The translations under genes were made by a program, and so were the position numbers. Shown here one piece after another: positions 1 through 6,373 of a DNA stretch of 11,567 bases. Position 1 is the first letter of the stretch. Each line of letters starts with the position of its first letter. The notes below the pieces were generated by a model. That model saw only the letters and a program-made list of their open reading frames with translations, was not told where the DNA came from and made no database searches. The stretch lies in the NCBI GenBank assembly GCA_028291445.1, contig JAQGIA010000294.1:1-11567 (forward strand). The letters run 5' to 3'. The stretch is from Belnapia sp. Its GTDB lineage: Bacteria; Pseudomonadota; Alphaproteobacteria; Acetobacterales; Acetobacteraceae.

Positions 1-399
1 CACGCCCTCGGCGGCCGCCAGCCGCTCACCGGCATCGGGCGAGATGATCTGCAATTGCCCGAGCGCCCCGCGCAGCGCCTGGCGCACCCGGTTGTTCAGC
101 CGCACCGCCTCGGCACCCTCGGCGCTCGCCGGCTGCCCGGTCGCGGGATCGACGAAGCCATCGCCATGCGGCACCCGCAGCCCGCCCTCGGCGGTCTTCT
201 GCAACCGGCCATCGGCCATGGCCCGCAGCACCGGCAGCGCGCGCGGATCGGCCGAGGCGCCGAGCTGCTCGACCGCCGTCGCCGCCTCGCCGAAGCCGCC
301 GGCCAGGCCGGGTAGGGCGGCGGTGAATGCATCCTGCGCCCGCGCCGGCAAGGCCAGCAGCAGCACCAGCAGGAACCCTGAAATGAGCTTGTTCATCAT
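1..399 (-). CDS. urtB: Urea ABC transporter permease UrtB, N-terminal part (runs off the left edge)
   Basis: UrtB is one of two inner-membrane permeases of the UrtABCDE urea importer, a branched-chain amino acid-type (HAAT) ABC transporter. Only the first 133 codons are present, and the frame stays open to base 1. Residues 1-22 form a signal peptide-like segment (Lys4, a Leu/Val-rich core, then Ala-Arg-Ala-Gln). The rest is the soluble, helical N-terminal extension that UrtB carries ahead of its membrane domain, with recognisable stretches such as PRALPVLRAMADGRL and RLNNRVRQAL. The membrane domain itself lies outside the window. Two consecutive ATGs (399 and 396) are possible; the AAAGGG just upstream sits 1 nt from the first and 4 nt from the second, so 396 may be used. 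It lies 50 bp downstream of urtA on the same strand, and that order supports the call. The family assignment rests on the extension and context, since no transmembrane part is visible. Confidence 0.85.
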   Translation of the reverse strand, partial: MMNKLISGFLLVLLLALPARAQDAFTAALPGLAGGFGEAATAVEQLGASADPRALPVLRAMADGRLQKTAEGGLRVPHGDGFVDPATGQPASAEGAEAVRLNNRVRQALRGALGQLQIISPDAGERLAAAEGV

Positions 400-411
400 G
401 CCCTTTGGAAC

Positions 412-440
412 GGCGGCGCCAGCGGAAGGCCGGCGCCGCC
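412..440 (-). promoter_or_regulatory. Intercistronic stem-loop between urtA and urtB
   Basis: A perfect 9-bp, all-G/C inverted repeat (arms 412-420 and 432-440, 11-nt loop) fills most of the 50-bp urtA-urtB gap. In the operon transcript it follows the urtA stop by about 9 nt and has no U-run after it. A factor-independent terminator is therefore unlikely, since urtB would be cut off. Known parallels such as the malE-malF intergenic repeats protect the upstream binding-protein mRNA from 3' exonucleases, so that the receptor is made in excess over the permease. That role is inferred here. Confidence 0.55.
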
Positions 441-449
441 CCAGAATGC

Positions 450-1694
450 TTACCGACGGCGGTTGGCGTTCTCGGGGATGAACGGCGACCAATTCTCGGC
501 CTTCACCGCATCCGGGGTCTTCCAGACCGTGGTGATCTGGCCATCGGCCTGGATCTCACCGATCAGCACCGGCTTCGAAAGGTGATGGTTGGGCAGCATC
601 TCCTCCTCGTAGCCGCAGGGCGCCATCAGCTTCTGGCCGATCAGCGCCGGGGTGACGGCGGCGACCGCGGTGGACTTCGCCTGCTCGGCCGCCTGCATCC
701 ACATGCGGAAGCCGGTATAGGTGGCCTCCATCGGGTCGTTGGTCACCCGCTTGGGGTTCTTGATGTAGGACTGCCACAGCGCCTTGAACTCGGTATTCGG
801 CGTGCCCGGGCTGGACATGAAGTAGTTCCAGGCGGCGAGGTGGCCGACCAGCGGCTTGGTGTCGATGCCGGCGAGTTCCTCCTCGCCCACGCTGAAGGCG
901 ACGCAGGGGATGTCCTCGGCCTTGATCCCCTGGTTGCCCAGCTCGCGGTAGAAGGGGACATTCGCATCGCCGTTGATGGTGCTGACGATGGCGGTCTTCT
1001 TGCCCTCGCCGGCGAAGCGCTTCACCCGGGCGACGATGCCCTGCCAGTCGGAATGACCGAAGGGGGTGTATTCCTCCATGATGTCGGCATCGGCGATGCC
1101 CTTCGACTTCAGGAAGCCGCGCAGGATGCGGTTGGTGGTGCGCGGATAGACGTAGTCGGTGCCGAGCAGGCAGATGCGCCTGGCCTCGCCGCCATCCTTC
1201 GACATCAGGTACTCGACCGCCGGGATCGCCTGCTGGTTCGGCGCGGCGCCGGTGTAGAAGATGTTCGGGCTTTCCTCCTCGCCCTCGTACTGGACGGGGT
1301 AGAACAGCAGGCCCTTCAGCTCCTCGAAGACCGGCAGCACCGACTTGCGGGAGACCGAGGTCCAGCAGCCGAAGGTCACGTCGACCTTGTGGACCTGCAG
1401 CAGCTCGCGCGCCTTCTCGGCGAACAGCGGCCAATTGGAGGCGGGGTCGACCACCACCGCCTCGAGCCGGCGGCCGAGCACGCCGCCTTTGCTGTTGGCG
1501 TAGTCGCACATCATCAGCACGGTATCGCGCAGCGCGGTCTCGCTGATCGCCATGGTGCCGGAGAGCGAATGCAGCACGCCGACCTTGATCGGCACGGACT
1601 GGGCGAAGGAGGGCTTGATATAGGGCAGGGCGAGCGCGGCACCGAGGCCGCCGAGCGCCGCGCGCCGGGTCAAATGCGGGAGATTCGCGGTCAA
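450..1694 (-). CDS. urtA: Urea ABC transporter substrate-binding protein UrtA
   Basis: UrtA is the periplasmic receptor that captures urea (or short amides) and delivers it to the UrtBC permease. The 414-residue product matches the usual family length. It starts with a probable Tat signal (LTRRAALGG, Arg10-Arg11, then a hydrophobic stretch ending near Ala31). The mature part begins with VPIKVGVLHSLSGTMAISE, a hallmark of UrtA, and continues with FGCWTSVSRKSVLPVFEE, LLFYPVQYEGEEESPNI and YTGAAPNQQAIPAVEYL, the conserved ligand-lobe blocks. The start is taken as TTG at 1694: AGGAAGG lies 8 nt upstream, no in-frame ATG or GTG gives a complete signal peptide, and the open frame further upstream shows no family similarity. 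The gene leads the operon into urtB. A candidate sigma-54 promoter at 1787-1803 fits nitrogen control. The related amide-binding protein FmdD is the main alternative, but the immediately following UrtB favours UrtA. Confidence 0.95.
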   Translation of the reverse strand: MTANLPHLTRRAALGGLGAALALPYIKPSFAQSVPIKVGVLHSLSGTMAISETALRDTVLMMCDYANSKGGVLGRRLEAVVVDPASNWPLFAEKARELLQVHKVDVTFGCWTSVSRKSVLPVFEELKGLLFYPVQYEGEEESPNIFYTGAAPNQQAIPAVEYLMSKDGGEARRICLLGTDYVYPRTTNRILRGFLKSKGIADADIMEEYTPFGHSDWQGIVARVKRFAGEGKKTAIVSTINGDANVPFYRELGNQGIKAEDIPCVAFSVGEEELAGIDTKPLVGHLAAWNYFMSSPGTPNTEFKALWQSYIKNPKRVTNDPMEATYTGFRMWMQAAEQAKSTAVAAVTPALIGQKLMAPCGYEEEMLPNHHLSKPVLIGEIQADGQITTVWKTPDAVKAENWSPFIPENANRRR

Positions 1695-1786
1695 AGCTTT
1701 TTCCTTCCTGTCGTGTCTGGCCTTGCGGAGGCCTTGGCGGCGCGCCGCCGCGTCACCCCTGCCGGGCGTCGGCTGCCACACGGCTT

Positions 1787-1803
1787 TGCGAGATGCATGC
1801 CAA
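1787..1803 (-). promoter_or_regulatory. Candidate sigma-54 (-24/-12) promoter for urtA
   Basis: Read on the minus strand this is TTGGCATGCATCTCGCA. Against the RpoN consensus TTGGCACG-N4-TTGC(T/A) it differs at two positions, while the GG and GC dinucleotides keep their exact 10-bp spacing. Transcription would start near 1775, leaving a leader of roughly 80 nt before the TTG start of urtA. RpoN/NtrC control of urea uptake is known in proteobacteria; its use here is inferred. Confidence 0.5.
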
Positions 1804-1841
1804 AGGGTAACGGGCCGGTGGCGCGGCCCGGTCCGACAGAA

Positions 1842-1876
1842 TTGCCCATAATTTATGCAAATGGATTGAAATTCAT
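1842..1876. promoter_or_regulatory. AT-rich patch with two imperfect palindromes upstream of urtA
   Basis: This 35-bp stretch is strikingly AT-rich for the window. The part at 1842-1860 reads on the minus strand as TTGCATAAATTATGGGCAA: TTGC and GCAA arms around the odd palindrome ATAAATTAT, offset by two extra bases. The part at 1861-1876 (ATGGATTGAAATTCAT) is a 16-bp imperfect palindrome with 12 symmetric positions. It lies 40-75 bp upstream of the putative -24 element, where an activator or IHF could bind. No named protein site could be assigned. Confidence 0.35.
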
Positions 1877-1890
1877 CGCCTGCTGCGATG
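1874..1890 (-). terminator. Possible weak terminator downstream of the DMT transporter
   Basis: Following the stop of the DMT transporter on the minus strand, CATCGC and GCGATG form a 6-bp stem with a 5-nt loop, followed by AATTTCAATCC. The stem is short and the T-run poor. It could equally be part of the urtA control region, with which it overlaps slightly. Confidence 0.25.
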
Positions 1891-1930
1891 CGCCGAGGCA
1901 CCCACAGCCGGCACCCCCGCAGCCGGTCGC

Positions 1931-2938
1931 CTAAGGGGTGGGCGCCGGCCGGTTCACCAGCCACAGCCCCAGCGCCACGAGCACCACCGCGGCGCCGAAC
2001 AGGCTGCCCAGCCGGTCCCCCAGCAGCGCCCAGCCGGCCAGCACCCCGAAGATTGGCGTCAGCACGCTGAAGGCGGCGAGGCGCGAGGCCGAATGCCGCG
2101 AGACCAGCCAGAACCAGGTGGCGTAGCTGATCCCGGCGATCACCACCCCCTGGTACAGCAGGGCGCCCACCGCCAGCGGCCCCGGCGCGATCCACCAGCT
2201 TTCACCGAGCAGCGGCGAGGCGATCAGCAGTAGCGGCGCCGAGACCACGAGCTGGTACAGCAGCACCAGCAGCGGCGACGCGCTGCCGAGGCGGGAGGCC
2301 TTGACCAGCACCGTCGTCGCCCCCCAGAGCGCCCCGGCCAGCAGGCAGAGCGCATCGCCCAGCAGCGCCGCATCCCCGGCGGGTGCCCGCAGCCCCTCGG
2401 CGAAGGCCAGCAGCAGCCCGCCGAAGGCGACCAGCAGCCCGACCGCCTTGGCCCGGGTCAACCCATCTCCCGGGATCAGCCAATGCGCCCCGAGCGCCAC
2501 GAAGAAGGGCGCGCCATAGAGGAACACCACCCCGCGCGAGGCGGTGGTGAGCCCGACGCCGATGAACAGCGCGATGAACTCCAGGCCAAAAATCAGGCCC
2601 GCGAGCATTCCCGGCCAGAGCGTCCCGCCGCGCCGCCAATCATCCAGGCGGATACCCCGCCAGCGGCACCAGCCCAGCAGCAGCAGCGCCGCCACCACCG
2701 ACCGCAGCCCTGCCTGGAGCACCGGCGGAATGCCGGCATTGCCCAGCTTGATGGCCACCAGGTTCAGCCCCCAGACCAGGCAGAGCACCAGCATGAGGCC
2801 GACGGCCTGGGGCGGCAGGGCGCCAGCGGTCTTCATGCTGGCGGGTTTCATGCTGGCGGTCGTCATGGGCGTGTGATCCGGCATGGCGGCAAACTGCGGG
2901 GCCGCTGCCTCGCCGTCCAGCCCGCTTGCCGCCCGCAC
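1931..2938 (-). CDS. DMT superfamily (EamA-type) transporter
   Basis: An inner-membrane carrier of the drug/metabolite transporter superfamily; members usually export amino acids, metabolites or drugs, and the substrate cannot be read from sequence. The 335-residue product has about ten hydrophobic helices arranged as two EamA repeats: residues 44-155 and 180-330 approximately, the first starting PQAVGLMLVLCLVWGLN and the second around LLAGALWGATTVLVKAS. The typical late helix ASRLAAFSVLTPIFGVLAGW is present. The start is a GTG at 2938, chosen because AAGGAGG ends 4 nt upstream. This leaves an unusually long, Ala/Met-rich 43-residue N-terminus. Downstream Met codons at 2884, 2866, 2851 and 2836 lack a clear ribosome-binding site, but would give a more ordinary N-terminus. 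The gene is divergent from the hydrolase gene at 2982 with only 43 bp between starts. Nothing links it functionally to urea uptake. Confidence 0.9.
   Translation of the reverse strand: MRAASGLDGEAAAPQFAAMPDHTPMTTASMKPASMKTAGALPPQAVGLMLVLCLVWGLNLVAIKLGNAGIPPVLQAGLRSVVAALLLLGWCRWRGIRLDDWRRGGTLWPGMLAGLIFGLEFIALFIGVGLTTASRGVVFLYGAPFFVALGAHWLIPGDGLTRAKAVGLLVAFGGLLLAFAEGLRAPAGDAALLGDALCLLAGALWGATTVLVKASRLGSASPLLVLLYQLVVSAPLLLIASPLLGESWWIAPGPLAVGALLYQGVVIAGISYATWFWLVSRHSASRLAAFSVLTPIFGVLAGWALLGDRLGSLFGAAVVLVALGLWLVNRPAPTP
2832..2859. repeat. Two-copy 15-bp tandem repeat in the DMT gene 5' end
   Basis: The 13-mer TTCATGCTGGCGG occurs at 2832-2844 and again at 2847-2859, a period of 15 bp. In the DMT transporter frame it encodes a doubled Ala-Ser-Met-Lys-(Pro/Thr) motif just before the first membrane helix. 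Slipped-strand duplication of 15 bp would keep the frame and could explain the extended N-terminus. Confidence 0.8.
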
Positions 2939-2981
2939 CTGGCCTCCTTAGCGTGGCCGGCCACTCCGGAAGGCTCCCCCG

Positions 2982-3620
2982 ATGCTCAAGGCCGCCATCA
3001 TCCCCGTCACCCCCTTCGAGCAGAATTGCGCGCTGTTCTGGGACGAGGCGACCCTGCAGGGCGTGGTGGTCGACCCGGGCGGCGAAGTGGACCGCATCCT
3101 CACCGCCATCGCCGAGCTGAAGATCGAGGTCGAGAGCATCCTGCTGACCCATGGCCACATGGACCATGCCGGCGGCGCGGCGGAACTCAAGGCGGCGCTG
3201 CCGGGCGCCCCACCTATCATCGGCCCGGACCGCCGCGATCAATTCCTGCTCGATGGCCTGGCCGCGCAGGGCGCCAAATACGGCCTCGGCTCCCGCGACG
3301 TGACGCCGGACCGCTGGCTGGCCGAGGGCGATACGGTCCGCATCGCCGGCGAGGATTTCGCCGTGCTGCATTGCCCGGGCCATACTCCGGGGCATGTGGT
3401 CTTCGTCAGCGAGACGCTGCGGCTGGCGGTGGTGGGCGACGTGGTCTTCCGCGGCTCGATCGGCCGGACCGATTTCCCCTATGGCGACCATGCCGCGCTG
3501 CTGGCGGCGATCCACGGCAAGCTGCTGCCGCTGGGCGACGACATCGCCTTCCTCTGCGGCCATGGCCCCGGCTCGACGCTCGGGCATGAGCGCAAGCGGA
3601 ACCCCTTCCTGCAGGGCTAG
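2982..3620 (+). CDS. Metallo-beta-lactamase-fold hydrolase, glyoxalase II-like (GloC/YcbL type)
   Basis: A 212-residue cytosolic metallohydrolase. The dinuclear metal site is complete: THGHMDHAGG supplies His57, His59, Asp61 and His62; CPGHTPGH supplies His134; GDVVFRGSIGR supplies Asp153; and CGHGPGS supplies His194. The single-domain length without the C-terminal helical domain of classical GloB, together with the GRTDFPYGD and closing GHERKRNPFL stretches, matches the short glyoxalase II group (YcbL/GloC). These hydrolyse S-lactoylglutathione or related thioesters. Other members of the fold handle different thioesters, so the substrate is inferred. ATG 2982 is preceded by GGAAGG at 8 nt spacing. 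It starts 43 bp from the divergent DMT gene, and its TAG stop overlaps the convergent GGT-like gene. Confidence 0.9.
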   Translation: MLKAAIIPVTPFEQNCALFWDEATLQGVVVDPGGEVDRILTAIAELKIEVESILLTHGHMDHAGGAAELKAALPGAPPIIGPDRRDQFLLDGLAAQGAKYGLGSRDVTPDRWLAEGDTVRIAGEDFAVLHCPGHTPGHVVFVSETLRLAVVGDVVFRGSIGRTDFPYGDHAALLAAIHGKLLPLGDDIAFLCGHGPGSTLGHERKRNPFLQG

Positions 3621-5227
3621 TACGCCGCGGCCCAACCATCCCGCCGCGGGTCGCTGCCCGCCGCCCGCATGCCGTTCTCCAGCACCCGGATGGCAGCGAC
3701 GCTGCAGGCGCCCTCCAGCGGCGGCACCAGCTTCACCCGATGCCCCAGCGCCTCCAGCCCGGGCGCCGCCGCGGCCAGCCCGGCCTCCAGGGTCAGCGTT
3801 TCATCGCCGCCATGGGGGTAATTGGCCGCCTGGCCCGGCTGGCTGCTGGTCCAGCGCGGAGCCTCCACCGCCTGCTGCGGGTCGAGGCCGAAATCCGCCA
3901 TCGCCACCAGCACCTGCAGGTTCGCCTGCACCTGGTTGTCGGCCCCAGGGGTGCCGAGCACGCCCCAGAGCGCCCCGTCGCGGAAGATCATCGGTGCATT
4001 CATCGTATGCCGCACCCGCTGGCCGGGGCGAAGCTGGTTCGGATGGCCATCGTCGAGGTGCCAATAGGCCATGCGGTTGTTCATCAGCACGCCGGTATCC
4101 CCCGCCGTCACTCCGCTGCCGAAGGCCGAGTTGAGCGACTGAATGGCCGAGACTGCACGGCCCGCCCGATCCACCACGCAGAAATAGGTGGTGTCCGTCT
4201 CCGCCATGGGCCGTACCGGCAACCGCGCCGCGCGGCCGAGGTCGATCGCCGCCGCATGCGCCGCCGCGTGCCCGGCCGAGAGCAGCCGCTCCAGCGGTAC
4301 ATCCCCAAGGCGCGGGTCGGTGCCATGCGCCTCGCGGTCCAGGAAGGCGCGCTTCTTCGCCTCGACCAGCAGGTGGATCAGTGCCGGCGATGCCCAGCCC
4401 AGCGCCGCCACGTCGAAGCGCTCGACGATCCGCAGCATCTGCAGAAAGCTGAAGCCGGTGGAATTGGGCGGGGTCTGCCGCACCTCGAAGCCGCGATAGG
4501 CGACGCTGATCGGCGCCTGCCGCTCGGCGGTGCAGGCGGCGAGGTCCGCACCGGCCACCAGCCCGCCGGCCGTGCCGATCCCGGCGGCCAGCCGTGCCGC
4601 CAGCCGGCCGCGATAAAAGCCCTCGGCGCCCTCCCGGCCGATCTCGGCCAGGGTCTCGGCCAGCTCCGGCTGCACCACCAGCGCGCCGAGGGCAGGGGCC
4701 TCGCCACCGTCGAGGAAGCGGGCCGCGCTGGCGGCATCCGGCCATAGCCGCCGGCGATTCTCCTCGGCGAAATGGCGGTAGGCATGGGTCGCGGCGAAGC
4801 CCTCCCGTGCCGCTTCTTCGGCCGGCGCCACCAGCCGGGCCCAGGGCAGGGTGCCATGCGCCGCATGCAGCATGGCAAGCCCGGCCAGCAGCCCCGGCGT
4901 CTGGATGCTGAGCGGCCCCTGCACCGGCACGCCGCCCGCGGCGCGATAGCGCGCGACGGTCGCCGCTTCCGGCGCCGCGCCGGTCGCATTCACGCAGGTC
5001 CCGCTGCCGTCCCCGGTATGGATGTTGAAGAACCCGTCGCCGCCGAGCCCCGACATATGCGGCTCCACCACGCCGAGGGTCAGCGAGACGGCGATGGTCG
5101 CATCCATCGCCGTGCCGCCCGCCCGCAGCACGTCGAGCCCGGCCTGGGTCGCCACCGGATGGTTGCTGGCGACCGCGCCCTGGCGGCCCATGATGATCGG
5201 GCGATGGCTGCGCAGGCTCGGGTGCAT
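3617..5227 (-). CDS. Gamma-glutamyltransferase-family Ntn hydrolase
   Basis: A 536-residue member of the GGT family, enzymes that cleave themselves before a Thr which then acts as nucleophile on an amide bond. The cleavage region reads AETDTTYFCVVDRAG, placing the nucleophile at Thr346 (large part 1-345, small part 346-536, normal proportions). Other family blocks are GRQGAVASNHPVATQAG near residue 14, GLGGDGFF near 60, QTPPNSTGFSFLQ near 240, LNSAFGSGV after 365, TGVLMNNRM near 380 and GTPGADNQVQANLQ near 440. Compared with E. coli GGT (numbering from memory), Arg114 aligns with Thr82, Gln430 with Arg385 and Asp433 with Tyr388. The contacts to the glutamate amino and carboxylate groups therefore seem to be missing, and another amide substrate is likely. 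ATG 5227 has GAGGAG 8 nt upstream; an in-frame ATG at 5275 lacks one. No signal peptide is seen, so it may be cytosolic. It is divergent from the Bug receptor gene. Confidence 0.92.
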   Translation of the reverse strand: MHPSLRSHRPIIMGRQGAVASNHPVATQAGLDVLRAGGTAMDATIAVSLTLGVVEPHMSGLGGDGFFNIHTGDGSGTCVNATGAAPEAATVARYRAAGGVPVQGPLSIQTPGLLAGLAMLHAAHGTLPWARLVAPAEEAAREGFAATHAYRHFAEENRRRLWPDAASAARFLDGGEAPALGALVVQPELAETLAEIGREGAEGFYRGRLAARLAAGIGTAGGLVAGADLAACTAERQAPISVAYRGFEVRQTPPNSTGFSFLQMLRIVERFDVAALGWASPALIHLLVEAKKRAFLDREAHGTDPRLGDVPLERLLSAGHAAAHAAAIDLGRAARLPVRPMAETDTTYFCVVDRAGRAVSAIQSLNSAFGSGVTAGDTGVLMNNRMAYWHLDDGHPNQLRPGQRVRHTMNAPMIFRDGALWGVLGTPGADNQVQANLQVLVAMADFGLDPQQAVEAPRWTSSQPGQAANYPHGGDETLTLEAGLAAAAPGLEALGHRVKLVPPLEGACSVAAIRVLENGMRAAGSDPRRDGWAAAY

Positions 5228-5294
5228 GGCGGCGCTCCTCGGTTCGGTACGCCAACCCAGCACGTCGTATCGCATCTGGAAACCCGTGCCGCGC

Positions 5295-5323
5295 TTGACG
5301 CTCCCCGCCGCGCGGCGGATCGT
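5295..5323 (+). promoter_or_regulatory. Tentative sigma-70-type promoter for the Bug receptor gene cluster
   Basis: In the 134-bp divergent region (5228-5361) a TTGACG at 5295-5300 is followed after 17 bp by GATCGT at 5318-5323. The -35 match is good and the -10 match poor (3 of 6). The spacer contains a perfect 14-bp palindrome, CCGCCGCGCGGCGG (5305-5318), which could be a regulator site or chance in GC-rich DNA. No convincing promoter for the divergent GGT-like gene was seen. Confidence 0.25.
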
Positions 5324-5361
5324 CCCGGCCAAGGACAGGCCAGCACCGGCCGGGAGGGACA

Positions 5362-6363
5362 ATGATGCTCGATCGACGCCGCATGCTGGCGGGAGCCGGC
5401 GGAATGGCCCTGGCGGCCGCCGCAGCCCCGGGACAAGCCCGCGCCCAACCCGCCGCCCAACCTGCTGCCCCATGGCCGGACCGGCCGATCCGCCTGCTGG
5501 TCGGCTTCCCCGCCGGCGGGCCGACGGATTTCGCCGCCCGGCTGTTGCAGGAACCCCTGCAGCAGCTCTGGGGCCAGCCGCTGGTGGTCGAGAACCGCCC
5601 GGGCGCCTCGCAGATGATCGCCGCCGAGGCGGTGGCGAAAGCCCCGCCCGATGGCCATACGCTGCTGCTCTGCACCAGCAACCTGACCACCAACCCGGCG
5701 GTCTTCTCGCGGCTGCCCTACGACACGATCCGCGACTTCACCCCGATCGTCGTCATCTATTCCTCGCCCACCGTGCTGTTCACCGGGCCGGAGCAGCCCT
5801 TCCGCACGGTGCAGGACGTGGTGGCGGCGGCGAAGCGCCAGCCGGGGCTGGCGGCCGCCACCTCCGGCGTCGCCACCGCCGGCCACTTCGCCACCGAGAT
5901 GTTCATGCGCGCCGCCGGGGTCGAGTTGACCCACGTGCCCTATCGCGGCGCCATCCCCGCGGTGCAGGACGTCATCGGCGGCCGGGTGCCGATCACCTTC
6001 TCCACCCTCTCGGGCGTCATCGGCCTGGCCCGCGACGGTAAGCTGCGGCCGCTCGCCATCGCCGCGCCGCGCCGCTCGCGCGCCTTCCCCGACGTGCCGA
6101 CCATGGAGGAGGCCGGCATCCCGGTGCGCGATACCTCCCCCTGGTACAGCTTCGTGGCGCCGGCCGGGCTGCCCGCCGCCATCCTCGACCGCATCGCCGG
6201 CGATGTGCTGGGCCTGCTGAAGCGGCCCGACATCATCGCCCGCATCGAGGACAGCGGCGGCGTGGTCGAGGCCGAGGGCCCCGCCGAATTCCGCGCCCGC
6301 ATCCCGCGCGAGATCGCCGTCAACACCGAGGTCGCGCGGCTTTCCAACATCCACATCGAATAG
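5362..6363 (+). CDS. Bug/TctC-family periplasmic substrate-binding protein
   Basis: A secreted receptor of the Bug family (tripartite tricarboxylate transporter receptors), which bind carboxylates, amino acids or aromatic acids in the periplasm. The 333-residue product has a Tat-like signal (DRRRMLAGAGG followed by an Ala-rich core, cleavage near Ala27-Gln-Ala). The mature part shows the family blocks RPIRLLVGFPAGGPTDFAAR, VVENRPGASQMIAAEAVAKA, DGHTLLLCTS, HVPYRGAIPAVQDVIGGRV and RAFPDVPTMEEAG. ATG 5362 is given; ATG 5365 is one codon later and has the better spacing (6 nt) from GGAGGG. The TctA/TctB membrane subunits are absent, as is common for this family. It opens a four-gene plus-strand set, ending 10 bp before the alcohol dehydrogenase. 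The ligand is unknown; neighbours suggest an organic or aromatic acid. Confidence 0.93.
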   Translation: MMLDRRRMLAGAGGMALAAAAAPGQARAQPAAQPAAPWPDRPIRLLVGFPAGGPTDFAARLLQEPLQQLWGQPLVVENRPGASQMIAAEAVAKAPPDGHTLLLCTSNLTTNPAVFSRLPYDTIRDFTPIVVIYSSPTVLFTGPEQPFRTVQDVVAAAKRQPGLAAATSGVATAGHFATEMFMRAAGVELTHVPYRGAIPAVQDVIGGRVPITFSTLSGVIGLARDGKLRPLAIAAPRRSRAFPDVPTMEEAGIPVRDTSPWYSFVAPAGLPAAILDRIAGDVLGLLKRPDIIARIEDSGGVVEAEGPAEFRARIPREIAVNTEVARLSNIHIE

Positions 6364-6373
6364 GACTCCCGCC

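Noticed and set aside
405..1934. Long plus-strand open frame (509 codons) opposite urtA
   Set aside because: It is antisense to a certain gene, has an Arg/Gly/Leu/His-rich composition typical of reverse frames in high-GC DNA, and shows no recognisable domain.
1695..2195. Upstream extension of the urtA reading frame to 2195
   Set aside because: The extra residues are low-complexity, run into the DMT gene in another frame, and lack a ribosome-binding site. The TTG at 1694 gives a complete UrtA with signal peptide.
5362..6363. A complete tripartite tricarboxylate transporter
   Set aside because: No TctA or TctB membrane subunit is present in the window; only two orphan receptor genes are seen.
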